A DNA stretch of 64,000 bases from Candidatus Mediterraneibacter intestinipullorum (GCA_019118665.1 DWYM01000093.1:1-64000); one strand, 5' to 3'. Positions 1 through 10,196 are shown, counted from the first letter of the stretch. Made by a program: numbers and translations. Notes: a model not told the origin generated them from the letters alone.

Positions 1-135
1 GCCCGCATAAGCGGACTGTCAGTTTATCACGACAATCCTCTTATTGTTCGATCGCTCGCTCAGGTTGGCACCTTCATTACAAGGGGTTGCCGCGGCTTCA
101 CAGATCCTTTGTATCTCCACCGCTCCGAATAAGAG
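1..135 (-). promoter_or_regulatory. SAM-I (S-box) riboswitch; aptamer ~38-135, terminator-like hairpin GTCCGC-TTAT-GCGGGC at 1-16; regulated gene lies left of the window
   Basis: Minus strand reads CTCTTATTCGGAGCGGTGGAGA...CTGTGAAGCCGCGGCAACC...AAGGTGCCAACCTGAGCGAGCG...AATAAGAG: S-box core motifs with closing P1 CTCTTATT/AATAAGAG. Confidence 0.9.
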
Positions 136-166
136 AAAGTCTGGCTATTTAATTAATTTCTGTTAC

Positions 167-1459
167 TTATCCCACTTTTAATATAAACTTCTGGAGCTCC
201 TTTTCACTGGACACCTTCTCGATCATGCCGCCCAGGCTCTGGAGCTTCTCCTCGAACCGTTCATACCCTCTCTGGATATATACGATATCATCCACGATGG
301 TGATCCCATCCGCCGCAAGCCCCGCGATACAGAGCGCCGCTCCCGCTCTCAGGTCCGGCGCGCTCACTCTTGCCGATGAAAACTTCTCCACGCCTTCTAT
401 GGTCGCTGAGTTCCCTTCCACCTTTACCTGCGCTCCCATCCGCGCCAGCTCCGCGAGATATTTAAAACGGTTTTCGAAAATGCTCTCCGTGATCGTGCTC
501 GTTCCGTTTGCCAGGGCAAGGACAACACCGATCTGAGGCTGCATGTCAGTCGGATATCCCGGATAAGGCAGCGTCTTTACCTGCGTGCATCTGAGACGTC
601 CTTTTGCGACCACGCGGACAGCATCGTCGAACTCTTCCACTTCGCATCCGATATCCACCAGCTTGGAGATCGTAGCATCGAGGTGTTTCGGGATCACGTT
701 CAGCACCGTGACATCCCCTTTGGTAGCTGCTGCCGCGAACATAAATGTCCCCGCCTCGATCTGATCCGGGATAATGGAATATTCCGTCTTGTGAAGGGAC
801 TTCACGCCGCGGATCTTGATCACGTCCGTCCCGGCTCCTCTGATATTTGCCCCCATACTGTTCAGAAAGTTGGCCACATCCACCACATGAGGCTCTTTGG
901 CAACATTTTCCATAATGGTCAGCCCATCTGCCATTGCTGCCGCCATCATCACATTGATCGTCGCGCCCACAGTGACCACATCAAAATAAAGATGTGTCCC
1001 TTTCAGCTTTTCCGCCTCGGCCACGATCTTACCATGCTCAATGTCCACATCCGCGCCCAGCGCACGGAATCCTTTCAGATGCTGATCAATGGGCCGGCTG
1101 CCGATATTGCACCCGCCGGGAAGGGCCACCTCAGCGCGCCTGTACTTCCCGAGCAGAGCCCCCAGCAGATAATAAGACGCCCTTATCTTCTTGATATAAT
1201 CATACTCTATATTGAAGTCACCGATCGTGCTGCCGTTGATCTTCACTGTGTGCCGGTCAACACGCTGCACCATTGCTCCGATTCCATCGATCGCCTCGAG
1301 CATCACATTGACGTCATTGACATCCGGAAGATTTTCGATCACAACTGTCTCATCTGTCATGATCGCTGCCGCCAGGATCGCAAGAGCCGCATTCTTGGCG
1401 CCGCCGATCTCCACTTCTCCTACCAGCGGATTCCCGCCTTTTATGATATATTGCTCCAT
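167..1459 (-). CDS. murA: UDP-N-acetylglucosamine 1-carboxyvinyltransferase
   Basis: 430-aa ORF with MurA/EPSP-fold sequence (GGNPLVGEVEIGGAKNAAL, GGCNIGSRPIDQHLKGFRALGA). Confidence 0.95.
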   Translation of the reverse strand: MEQYIIKGGNPLVGEVEIGGAKNAALAILAAAIMTDETVVIENLPDVNDVNVMLEAIDGIGAMVQRVDRHTVKINGSTIGDFNIEYDYIKKIRASYYLLGALLGKYRRAEVALPGGCNIGSRPIDQHLKGFRALGADVDIEHGKIVAEAEKLKGTHLYFDVVTVGATINVMMAAAMADGLTIMENVAKEPHVVDVANFLNSMGANIRGAGTDVIKIRGVKSLHKTEYSIIPDQIEAGTFMFAAAATKGDVTVLNVIPKHLDATISKLVDIGCEVEEFDDAVRVVAKGRLRCTQVKTLPYPGYPTDMQPQIGVVLALANGTSTITESIFENRFKYLAELARMGAQVKVEGNSATIEGVEKFSSARVSAPDLRAGAALCIAGLAADGITIVDDIVYIQRGYERFEEKLQSLGGMIEKVSSEKELQKFILKVG

Positions 1460-1546
1460 TTCGCACCTCGATTAAGATTCTGTTATCATGGCTGTATTTC
1501 ATTCTGCCGCAACCATTGTACCATAAAAACGACTTTTTCCAAAGCC

Positions 1547-2107
1547 TTATTTTAATTTGGCCTTTGCGCTTTTGTCAAATTTCCTGCGCGGACGGTATCT
1601 TTTCCTGCGCTTTTTCACTTCATTTAACACATTTTCTATGGTCTCCTCAATGCGGCATCCATCCTCACAGACCGTAATATCCGCATATTTTTCAAAATAC
1701 GGTACGCGCTCCTCATACAGATCCCTGAATGTCTGCCCTTCCCGGAGCACGACCCCGCGTCTCTTCGGATTTCTTATCCTCCTCTTTATTGTCTGATAAG
1801 AAACCTTTAAATATACGACCGTTCCGATCTTTTTATAATGCTCCATGGCTTCCTCGCAGTAGATCACGCTTCCGCCAGGAGATATGACCGCATTTTCAGC
1901 GTTAACGGAGGCATTCACCCGATTTTCTATCTCCAGGAAACCGTCCGCGCCCACCTCGGCAATGATCTCTCTGAGCAGCTTTCCTTCCTGCTCCTGGATC
2001 AGGAGATCCGTGTCAATAAACTTCATGCCGAGACGCTTTGCCACCACAATGCCCACTGTACTTTTCCCCACTGCCGGCATGCCGATGAATATAAGGTTTT
2101 TCTTCAT
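1547..2107 (-). CDS. aroK: Shikimate kinase
   Basis: FIGMPAVGKSTVG P-loop and FIDTDLLIQ / SPGGSVI motifs. Confidence 0.9.
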   Translation of the reverse strand: MKKNLIFIGMPAVGKSTVGIVVAKRLGMKFIDTDLLIQEQEGKLLREIIAEVGADGFLEIENRVNASVNAENAVISPGGSVIYCEEAMEHYKKIGTVVYLKVSYQTIKRRIRNPKRRGVVLREGQTFRDLYEERVPYFEKYADITVCEDGCRIEETIENVLNEVKKRRKRYRPRRKFDKSAKAKLK

Positions 2108-2210
2108 AAGCTTTTCTCTCTTATCTCTTATTCAGGAAAACTGCCGGTATATGCACAGATTCTGCTCACACGCGGAATTTTCCCCCGATAGTATAACATG
2201 TTTTTTCCTA

Positions 2211-2669
2211 TTAGTAAAATCTCCTGCACCTTCTGCGGTGATCGCATCTGCGTTTGTACAGTTCCTGAAAGAGCATCACTTCCACCAGGTCCCGGAGCAT
2301 TCCTTTTTCAGAGCCTCTGCGCCAACAGCCGCCGTCCCTGCATGAGCATGCAGCTCCCGACACAGCGCTCTCTTCGTTTTCTTCCTCATCAAAAGCTTCA
2401 CTCCATTCTGCCAGTCGCTCATGCCTGCGCACGTTGTCGCAGACCCGCCTGCACATCATCTTAAGCTGGAGTTTGTCGGGATACTGGTCATAGACCATGC
2501 TGTTTTCATATTCCATGCGGTCGCACTCCTCCTCCACATAGGGCAGGATGCGTTTCGGTATCTCAGGATACATGCTTTTTAAATATTCAAAATCCATCCG
2601 CTCGGTCCTCTCATCGTCAAAAGAGAAGGGCGTCGGATAAGCCATATAATAAGGCATTTTTTCATTCAT
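2211..2669 (-). CDS. Hypothetical protein, Cys/Arg-rich C-terminus
   Basis: ORF; start chosen at MNEKMPYYMAYPTPFSFDDERTERMDFEYLKSMYP. Confidence 0.6.
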   Translation of the reverse strand: MNEKMPYYMAYPTPFSFDDERTERMDFEYLKSMYPEIPKRILPYVEEECDRMEYENSMVYDQYPDKLQLKMMCRRVCDNVRRHERLAEWSEAFDEEENEESAVSGAACSCRDGGCWRRGSEKGMLRDLVEVMLFQELYKRRCDHRRRCRRFY

Positions 2670-2748
2670 GCGGTATTCACTCCCAGACAAACATTATATT
2701 TACACTATATGCGGGGGAAGCGGGATTAGTGAAGCGGAAGTATGAAAA

Positions 2749-2816
2749 ATGCTCTGAGTGACTCCGAAACCATGATTTTACCATAGTCAATAAATCCGTC
2801 ACTTAGAGCATCTTTT
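2749..2816 (-). terminator. Long-loop hairpin, putative bidirectional terminator downstream of pgmB
   Basis: ATGCTCTGAGTGAC...GTCACTTAGAGCAT arms (13/14 paired) with T-runs on both sides. Confidence 0.6.
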
Positions 2817-2854
2817 TTTATATTTTTTTAATACTTTTGTTTGTGCGCTGTGTA

Positions 2855-3487
2855 CTACGCGATCTGCGCCACTTCCGCCGCTGACTTCAGCTCAAACTCC
2901 GGCTTTTCCGGCCATGGTCCCTGCCCGATCACCGCGCAGTCCATTCCTGCTGCTTTGGCAGCTTCCAGTCCCGCGGGCGCGTCCTCAACGACCAGGCACT
3001 CTCCCGGCTCAAGCCCCAGCGCCTGTGCCGCCTTCAAGAACACCTCCGGATGCGGCTTGCTGTGTGTGATCATCGTGCCGTCGCAGACAGCGTCAAACGC
3101 CTTTTCCGCGCCCAGACGTTCTATGATGAAGGGCGCATTCTTACTGGATGATCCTACCGCGATCTGGATCCCATGCGCCCGGAGTTCCTGAAGCATCTCC
3201 CTTACAGCCGGCTCCATATCCGCCGGGGTCATCTCCGAGAGCAGTGTCCTGTAATATGTATTTTTCTCCTCCGCAAGCTGTTCCTTCTGTTCTTCCGAGA
3301 ACGTCTCCCTGCTTTTCTCAAGGATGATCTCAAGGCTTTCCAGCCTGCTCACGCCCCGGAGCCTGCGGTTGACTGTCTCGTCAAAAGGCACTCCGATCTC
3401 ATCCGCCACTTTCTTCCATGCCCGGTAATGGAACCGGTCCGTATGGCACAGGACTCCGTCCAGATCAAAAATCACGCCTTTATACAT
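2855..3487 (-). CDS. pgmB: Beta-phosphoglucomutase, HAD family
   Basis: MYKGVIFDLDGVLCHTDRFHYRAWKKVADE; HAD motifs; adjacent to GH65. Start moved inside the longer ORF. Confidence 0.9.
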   Translation of the reverse strand: MYKGVIFDLDGVLCHTDRFHYRAWKKVADEIGVPFDETVNRRLRGVSRLESLEIILEKSRETFSEEQKEQLAEEKNTYYRTLLSEMTPADMEPAVREMLQELRAHGIQIAVGSSSKNAPFIIERLGAEKAFDAVCDGTMITHSKPHPEVFLKAAQALGLEPGECLVVEDAPAGLEAAKAAGMDCAVIGQGPWPEKPEFELKSAAEVAQIA

Positions 3488-5846
3488 CCTGTACTCCTCC
3501 TTTTCGTCCTTTATCTGACACGGCCTTTCCCTGCTCCAGAACATACCCCTGCCCATTGAAGGTAAGCGCGAGCTCAGGTCCTGACAGATGTTCAGCCGCG
3601 ATCTGGTCCCCTGTCAGGCTTACCCGGATCCAGGTCCCTCTCCAGCAGATCTTAAATGCCATGGACTTCCACTCCGCGGGAAGGTTATTCTCCAGCGCAA
3701 GGCGTCCGTCTTCCCATCTCAGTCCGGCAAAGCCGCACACATCGCACTGCCAGATGCCGCCCATCGCCGCGCTGTGGATGCCTTCATTTGATGAACCCGG
3801 GTTCGGTCCCAGATCAATATCCACTGCATGTCTGTACATGTCCAGCGCCATCTGGTCCATGCCCATCCACGCTGCCACTACACAGTGCTGTCCATGGCTT
3901 AAGGAAGAGTCATGGAGAGTCCGCGACTCATAGAACAGGAAGTTCTTCTTCCTTGTCTCCTCGTCAAAGAGTTCCGGCATGACCCTGAGCAGCATCACAA
4001 GGTCCGCCTGCTTGGACACCATGAACCGGTTCATCTGCATGGGGCTGTAATCCTCATAGATGGAGGACACGCCCTGCTGTGTCTTATATTTCGTCAGGTC
4101 GATCTTCTCCAGGCGCAGATACTCGTCATTCTGGGGCACAAGCCCATCTGCGCCGGGCATTGGCAGGTAGACCTGGTCCGCTTTTTCCGCGAACTCTTTT
4201 CCCAGCTTTTCCAGATCAAACTTTCTGGCAAGCCGTGTATACGCCTTCTGCCATTTTTGCTCAAGCTGTCCTATCACCTCCCCGGCAATCCGCAGATTGT
4301 AGACTGCCAGATAGTTGGTGAAGGCGTTGTTGTCCACATCCTCCTTATATTCGTCAGGGCCGATAACGCCGCAGATCTCATATCGTTTTGCGTTATCGTT
4401 CCATTCCAGGCGGCTGCTCCAGAAGCGGGCAGTCTCCAGAAGGAGTTCACAGCCGTATTTCTCCATGAAATCATCATCCCCGGTGGCATTATAGTAAAGC
4501 CATACCGCCCATGCCACGTCCGCTGTAATGTGATGCTCCCTGATACCCGTATAGATCAGGATGCTCTCTCCTGTGACAACATCAGCAGCTCCGTAGAGCG
4601 GGGTGACCTCTCCGTCATCCATCCATGCGCTCTCCCATGGGAACATCGCGCCCTCATATCCGTTCTCCTCCGCCTTCCGGTATGCCCCGCTCATGCTCCG
4701 GTAGCGGTACTCGAGAAGAGTCCGGGCAGAAGCCGGGTCTGTGAGCAGGTAATGGGGCAGGAGAAACATTTCCGTATCCCAGAAGGAATGTCCTTTATAT
4801 CCTTCCCCGGTCATACCCTTTGCTCCGATGCCCACACGGTTGTCCTTTCTCTGGATCATGATATTCAGATGATAGAGGGCAAACCGGACACCGAGCTGAT
4901 CCATCGGATTAGAGCTGTCGATGACCACATCCATTTTCTCCCAGTACGCGTTCCACAAGCTGGACGATTCTTCCAGAAGCTCTCCATATCCCAGCTTGCC
5001 GCACTCCCCGATGCATGCGTCCCCCGCATTGCTGACAGGTTCTGTCTGATGCGTGCCATCCAGGCTGTCAGGCCGCTCATAGACCTTGTCCCTTCCTGTG
5101 TGCCAGCACGCGGTTTTATCCATTCTCAGCGTTTCCTCCGCTTCCACCAGAAAACGGTACCGCATCACAAGCCTCCTTCTCTCGATGACGGGCAGTTCTG
5201 ACGCGCACTCTTTATTAAAACTGTGGGCACAGTGGACTGCCACCGGGATATCAGACTGGGCTGTGCGAGTGGTCAGACGGAGGATCCCTCCCTCCAGCAT
5301 CCGCTTCTCACCGTCCAGACAATGCTGGGCGCCGGTGTTGGAACTGCGGGAGCTGATCCCGCTTTCCAGAACGATCTCCAGCGGGCCGGACAGCGGGGTG
5401 ATCTCCATCTGGAATGCTGCCACATGCTCCCTTTTTAAAGAAACAAACCTGCGGAAGCAGAACTTTACCCTGCTGCCGGAAGGACTCTCCCATGTAACCT
5501 CCCTGACGCATTCTCCTGTACGCAGATCCAGCCTCCGTGAATAGGAATGTACCTTCCCTCTGTCCATAGAGAACCGCTCCCCATTCAGGGAGATCACCAT
5601 CTGCGCCGCATCCGGCAGATTAGGCAGCTCTGTCACCTCGTCCGGCATCGCCTTGTTAAATGTTCCTGTGACAAACGTGTCTCTGCACTGACCTACATAA
5701 TCTTCCTCCAGTGCACATCGTATATTCATATATCCGTTTCCCTGAGCAAAGATGGACTCACATTTTGCCATACAGCGGGAATCAAATCCCGCCTCCTCGA
5801 CGACCCATCCGAGAGGGAGCGGGCTGTAATTCAAATGAAAGTTCAT
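3480..5846 (-). CDS. Glycoside hydrolase family 65 disaccharide phosphorylase (substrate undetermined: maltose/kojibiose/nigerose/trehalose class)
   Basis: 788 aa; KGHSFWDTEMFLLPHYLLTDP, GVIGPDEYKEDVDNNAFTNYLA, HSAAMGGIWQ motifs; pgmB neighbour. Confidence 0.9.
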   Translation of the reverse strand: MNFHLNYSPLPLGWVVEEAGFDSRCMAKCESIFAQGNGYMNIRCALEEDYVGQCRDTFVTGTFNKAMPDEVTELPNLPDAAQMVISLNGERFSMDRGKVHSYSRRLDLRTGECVREVTWESPSGSRVKFCFRRFVSLKREHVAAFQMEITPLSGPLEIVLESGISSRSSNTGAQHCLDGEKRMLEGGILRLTTRTAQSDIPVAVHCAHSFNKECASELPVIERRRLVMRYRFLVEAEETLRMDKTACWHTGRDKVYERPDSLDGTHQTEPVSNAGDACIGECGKLGYGELLEESSSLWNAYWEKMDVVIDSSNPMDQLGVRFALYHLNIMIQRKDNRVGIGAKGMTGEGYKGHSFWDTEMFLLPHYLLTDPASARTLLEYRYRSMSGAYRKAEENGYEGAMFPWESAWMDDGEVTPLYGAADVVTGESILIYTGIREHHITADVAWAVWLYYNATGDDDFMEKYGCELLLETARFWSSRLEWNDNAKRYEICGVIGPDEYKEDVDNNAFTNYLAVYNLRIAGEVIGQLEQKWQKAYTRLARKFDLEKLGKEFAEKADQVYLPMPGADGLVPQNDEYLRLEKIDLTKYKTQQGVSSIYEDYSPMQMNRFMVSKQADLVMLLRVMPELFDEETRKKNFLFYESRTLHDSSLSHGQHCVVAAWMGMDQMALDMYRHAVDIDLGPNPGSSNEGIHSAAMGGIWQCDVCGFAGLRWEDGRLALENNLPAEWKSMAFKICWRGTWIRVSLTGDQIAAEHLSGPELALTFNGQGYVLEQGKAVSDKGRKGGVQDV

Positions 5847-5871
5847 AAGTTTTCTCCTTTATTATGTCATA

Positions 5872-6705
5872 TCATCCTTTGATCCCTGTTGAAGCCATAC
5901 TTGTCTGAACCTGCTCCTGGGCAAAAATGTACAGGATGATGCCCGGCAGTACGACAATGGTCAGAGCCGCAAACAGTTGGGTGTAGTTGTAAGAGAATTC
6001 ACTCGTAAAGTAGCTCAGCGCGACCGGAAGCGTCCGTTGGGAGTCCGACATGGTGAGCAGTGACGCAAAATAGTATTCGTTCCAGTTGCTTAAGAACATG
6101 AGGATTCCCGCCGTCGCCAGCGCGCCTTTGGCCAGCGGCAGGTTGATGGACCAGAAGATCCGCAGAAATCCCGCGCCGTCCACGATCGCCGCCTCATCCA
6201 GCGACTTGGGGATCGAGAGAAACCCTGCTCTCAGGATAAAAATGGACATTGCCATACCCGTTGAGAGATAGACAAGAGTCACTCCCGCAAGTTTGTCATA
6301 CAGCCCCAGCTCCATGATCAGGTTGAAGATCGGCTGGGTCTTGCTGTGCGCGGGCACAAGGAGTGTCACGGTAAAGAGCGTGAACAAAAGCGTGCGCCCC
6401 GGGAATTTATATTTTGCCAGCACATATCCGCCCATGGCATAGAACAGGAGGGATACCACCGTGGACACTCCCGCTGCCAGCAGGGAATTGAGAAAGTACC
6501 GGGGGAAATTGTAATTCTCAAACAAGTGGGCAAATGTGTCAAGCGACAGGGAGGACGGGAGCGCCAGCGGGCTGCTCAGTATCTCTCCGTTTGTCTTAAA
6601 AGCCGACATGATCACCCAGAGGATGGGAAATATAGAGATCACGATGACAAAAATTTCAATGAAATATATGAGTCCCCTGCTCATTCCTTTTTTCAGTTTC
6701 AGCAT
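5872..6705 (-). CDS. Carbohydrate ABC transporter permease (MalG-like)
   Basis: Multi-TM; EAAIVDGAGFLRIFWSINLPLAKG EAA loop. Confidence 0.9.
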   Translation of the reverse strand: MLKLKKGMSRGLIYFIEIFVIVISIFPILWVIMSAFKTNGEILSSPLALPSSLSLDTFAHLFENYNFPRYFLNSLLAAGVSTVVSLLFYAMGGYVLAKYKFPGRTLLFTLFTVTLLVPAHSKTQPIFNLIMELGLYDKLAGVTLVYLSTGMAMSIFILRAGFLSIPKSLDEAAIVDGAGFLRIFWSINLPLAKGALATAGILMFLSNWNEYYFASLLTMSDSQRTLPVALSYFTSEFSYNYTQLFAALTIVVLPGIILYIFAQEQVQTSMASTGIKG

Positions 6706-6717
6706 ATACCCACCTCC

Positions 6718-7629
6718 TTAATAGTCTGTCTCGTTTATGCGAAATGCCTTGTTTATCACGACCATCATGATCAGACCGATCACAAACATGAGCACTCCGA
6801 TAGCGTTGGCATATCCGTATCTGTAATCCGTAACCGCGTTTACGAGCAGGATGGGGAGACTCATGGTGTCATTGCCCGGTCCGCCCGCCGTTGTCAGGGA
6901 TATCTGTTCATACATGGTGATCCTCGATGTGAGGGAACAGATCACGCCGGTAGCGATGGCGCCGCGGCACAGCGGAAGCTGGATATGGCGGATCAGCTGC
7001 CAGCCGCCTGCTCCGTCGATGATCGCCGCTTCATTTAACTCCTGCGGAATGTTCATCAGATCACCCAGTACGAGCAGTGTTACGATGACCGCGTAGAACA
7101 GCCATGTGAGCGTGACCGCCCAGAACGCCCACGGCGACTGGTAAAGCCACTGTATGTCAAAATCCGGATCGATCGTGCGTATGATGGAATTAAGGATTCC
7201 AAAATTATTGTTAAAAAAGAACCGGTAAATCATTGCCCACGCCGCCGCACTGATCACGTTCGGTATCATAAATACCGCTCTTGTCACTTTCCATCCTCTT
7301 TTCCGCTGATACAGCACAAAGGCGACCAGCGTGCCGAATCCCACATGGAAAAACATGGCGATGATCGACCAGAGGAACAGATTTTTCAGTGAGATCAGGA
7401 ACGCGCTGCTCGTAAACAGGTTCTGGTAATTGCGTATCCCATTGAACACCGGGTCATTAAACCCATCCCACTGTGTAAATGATGTGACAAACACCTGGAA
7501 GATCGGCACAAGGTAGAACATGAGAAAGATCACGGTCGTGGGGAGCAGGAACAGATAAATCCATTTGTAGTTCTTGCGCTCCCAGTGTTGCTTTGACATT
7601 CGGTTCGGTTTTGTGACTTTTTTTAGCAT
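6718..7629 (-). CDS. Carbohydrate ABC transporter permease (MalF-like)
   Basis: Multi-TM; NEAAIIDGAGGWQLIRHIQLPLCRG EAA loop; start at MLKKVTKPNRM downstream of AGAAAGGAAA RBS. Confidence 0.9.
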   Translation of the reverse strand: MLKKVTKPNRMSKQHWERKNYKWIYLFLLPTTVIFLMFYLVPIFQVFVTSFTQWDGFNDPVFNGIRNYQNLFTSSAFLISLKNLFLWSIIAMFFHVGFGTLVAFVLYQRKRGWKVTRAVFMIPNVISAAAWAMIYRFFFNNNFGILNSIIRTIDPDFDIQWLYQSPWAFWAVTLTWLFYAVIVTLLVLGDLMNIPQELNEAAIIDGAGGWQLIRHIQLPLCRGAIATGVICSLTSRITMYEQISLTTAGGPGNDTMSLPILLVNAVTDYRYGYANAIGVLMFVIGLIMMVVINKAFRINETDY

Positions 7630-7652
7630 AAAACCATTTCCTTTCTGAATAC

Positions 7653-7680
7653 ACACGCCCGTCTGAAACGGCGGGCGTGT
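7653..7680 (-). promoter_or_regulatory. Intercistronic stem-loop between solute-binding protein and permease genes
   Basis: ACACGCCCG...CGGGCGTGT inverted repeat. Confidence 0.6.
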
Positions 7681-7708
7681 AAAAAGCTGTTTATTCTGCT
7701 GTCCGGTC

Positions 7709-9040
7709 TTATTCTGCCGTCGCTTCCTGAGCCGCAGTGGTCAGAAGCTCACAGAATTCTTCTGCTGTATATGTGCCGTCTGCCAGTGAGGGCAGCAGTC
7801 TGCTCAGGTCTGAGTTGGCAACAGAGGATGGTATCACATCCAGGATGCACGGAGCGAATACCGTCTCCTCTGAAGTGTCAGCCGCAAGGTCTGCCAGAAC
7901 CTGTGTCTCTCCCTGCTGGGAAGTGAAGCTCTCGCTGTACTCCAGTTTCGGCGCGTCACCGCCTTCTGCGAGCAGGTATGCTTCCAGTTCCTCCGGTGAA
8001 TAGATGAACTCAAGGAATGCCTCTGCCAGCGCGATCTCGTCTTCTGTAGCGTCAGCGGAAATCCACCATTCTCCGTAGCTGCGTGTCTGCGCGATACCGA
8101 CCTGTCCCGGGAAGAGAGACGCCCTTACATCAGCTCCATTAAAGCCATTGCTCCAGTTTGCTGAGTTTGCCTCCTCAAAATCTGTTGACATCCACGGTCC
8201 GTTGGATATGATGGACACCTGTCCGCTCATAAACGCGTTGGCCGCGTCCGGATAAGCCGCTCCCACAGAGTTTGCGGACGCATTGTTCTGGAGAAAGCTC
8301 TGGAGTTTCTCTACTGCCGTTACAATGATGGGCTGGTTAAAGTCTGTGATCTTCTCTTCGATACCTCTGTTAAGAAGCTCTACACCACCCTCCTGGTCCG
8401 CGATAAGCGCGGTCAGGAACAGTGCGCTGACCCACGCGTTTTCCGCTGTTGAGAAAGCGATCTTCTGATCTCCGATCAGGCTGATGAACTCATCCATCGT
8501 AAGGCTGCTTAAGTCTTCTGTCGGATTCCACATAGCGCTGTTGTAGAAAAAGCCTGTAGGTCTGACTGTTGCCAGAGGCACGCTGTAGATCGCGCCGTCC
8601 TCCTCTGTACAGTAGTCGATCGCGTCCTCAAGCATGAGCGCTTTGATATCCGGGTTCTCATCCAGCCACCCGCTGATGTCATGTGCCATTCCGTTGGGGA
8701 AAACAACGGTGCGGAGCCATTCTTTGTCTCCTCCCTGTACAAGCGGCGGAAGGGCGTTCTGCTGCGCCAGCTGTTTCATCTGGTCATTGAACACATCCTC
8801 CGTCACGTTCTCAAGCTCAATGTGGTACTGGCCTTCATATAACTGGTTAAAACGCTCTACCTGGGGCTCAAAGAAAACAGCCCCCACATTCTGTCCGGTC
8901 TTGTAAGACGGGATCGTTATGGTGATCTCGCCGGAAACCCCGCCGTCTGTTGTGCTGCCGCCACCGCCGGAAGCCCCGCATCCGGCAGACACGAGCATAA
9001 GCCCTGCTGTTAACGCCGCCAAAAGTCTTTTCTTTTTCAT
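7709..9040 (-). CDS. Carbohydrate ABC transporter solute-binding lipoprotein
   Basis: MKKKRLLAALTAGLMLVSAGCG lipobox and SBP family 1 sequence. Confidence 0.9.
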   Translation of the reverse strand: MKKKRLLAALTAGLMLVSAGCGASGGGGSTTDGGVSGEITITIPSYKTGQNVGAVFFEPQVERFNQLYEGQYHIELENVTEDVFNDQMKQLAQQNALPPLVQGGDKEWLRTVVFPNGMAHDISGWLDENPDIKALMLEDAIDYCTEEDGAIYSVPLATVRPTGFFYNSAMWNPTEDLSSLTMDEFISLIGDQKIAFSTAENAWVSALFLTALIADQEGGVELLNRGIEEKITDFNQPIIVTAVEKLQSFLQNNASANSVGAAYPDAANAFMSGQVSIISNGPWMSTDFEEANSANWSNGFNGADVRASLFPGQVGIAQTRSYGEWWISADATEDEIALAEAFLEFIYSPEELEAYLLAEGGDAPKLEYSESFTSQQGETQVLADLAADTSEETVFAPCILDVIPSSVANSDLSRLLPSLADGTYTAEEFCELLTTAAQEATAE

Positions 9041-9089
9041 AATTACTGCTCCTTTCATCATTCGATATCTCATCTGGATAAGATTTCCG

Positions 9090-9099
9090 AAAACGTTTT
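9090..9099. promoter_or_regulatory. LacI-family operator upstream of the ABC/GH65 operon
   Basis: AAAACGTTTT palindrome; near-copy at 10197-10210. Confidence 0.6.
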
Positions 9100-9147
9100 T
9101 GTAAAGATGTATAAAAAAGTGGAAATCCTGCTGTATTCTTTTTCGAA

Positions 9148-10173
9148 TCAGATTTCCAACCTCTTTACACTGTCCCGGATCTCCAGTTTATGCGGGAGGA
9201 TCAGCCTCTGCGCGGAGCGCCTGCCCTCGATCATGTCGAACAGCAGATGAGCCGCCTCATAGCCTTTGTCCTTTATGTTCTGGTCCACAGTCGTAAGTCT
9301 CGGGTCTGTGTACTCCGTCACATAAAGTCCGTCATACCCTACCACAGAATAGTCGTCAGGCACCCTGCACCCTGCCTCTTTCAGCGCTTCCACCGTCCCG
9401 ATCGCCAGCAGATCGCTCATGCATAAAAACGCAGTCACGCCTTTATCCTGATGCTCTTTCAGAAATCCGGTAACTCCCTCGGTCGCTTCCTCCTTCAAAA
9501 AGTTTGTGTAGATGACAGAATCCGCGGGCGGTTTCAGCCCATTGCGCTCCAGCGCCCGCATCGCCCCATCCATCCTCTGCGCGGTGACCGTGGCGTTCTT
9601 TCTGCCGCATACAAGCGCGATCCTGCGGTGTCCCTGATCGATCAGATACTGCGTCAGTTCATCAAACGCAGCCATGTGGTCGTTGGTCACGCTGCTCACA
9701 TTCTCTCCGCTGACTTCCACGTCAATAGTCACGCACGGATTCTTGCTCTCCGCAAGGGATGTGAAATATGGGTCCGTGCTCTTGATGCCGAAGATGATGC
9801 CTCCCGCGATGTTGTGTTCGTAGCACAGCTGCTCGTAACTCTTCTCCTCCTGAGTCCGGCTGTTGATCACATACATCGAGATGTCAAGCCCACGTTCAAA
9901 AGCGAACTGGTAACATCCCTTCATCAGCATGGTCTCAAAGTCATTGAACATCGCGTCCTCAAGAAATCCTGATAAGATCAGGGCGATATCTCTTGAATGC
10001 TTGGACGACAGGCTCTTCGCCACAAGATTGGGCCGGTATTTTAACTCTTCCGCGACTTTCAGGATACGCTCTCTGGTCTTGGCGCTAATGTCGGGGTAAT
10101 TATTCATCGCTCTCGACACCGTCCCTACGGACACGCCTGCCGCTCTTGCCACATCCTGAATTGTCGCTGCCAT
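9148..10173 (-). CDS. LacI-family transcriptional regulator
   Basis: MAATIQDVARAAGVSVGTVSRAMNNYPDISAKTRERI helix-turn-helix plus periplasmic-binding-like domain. Confidence 0.95.
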   Translation of the reverse strand: MAATIQDVARAAGVSVGTVSRAMNNYPDISAKTRERILKVAEELKYRPNLVAKSLSSKHSRDIALILSGFLEDAMFNDFETMLMKGCYQFAFERGLDISMYVINSRTQEEKSYEQLCYEHNIAGGIIFGIKSTDPYFTSLAESKNPCVTIDVEVSGENVSSVTNDHMAAFDELTQYLIDQGHRRIALVCGRKNATVTAQRMDGAMRALERNGLKPPADSVIYTNFLKEEATEGVTGFLKEHQDKGVTAFLCMSDLLAIGTVEALKEAGCRVPDDYSVVGYDGLYVTEYTDPRLTTVDQNIKDKGYEAAHLLFDMIEGRRSAQRLILPHKLEIRDSVKRLEI

Positions 10174-10196
10174 GTCTACACTGCCTCCTATGTTTA

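Noticed and set aside
683-1555. 290-aa plus-strand ORF over murA
   Set aside because: Shadow ORF opposite a confidently identified gene.
3912-5201. 429-aa plus-strand ORF
   Set aside because: Antisense to the GH65 gene; codon-shadow artefact.
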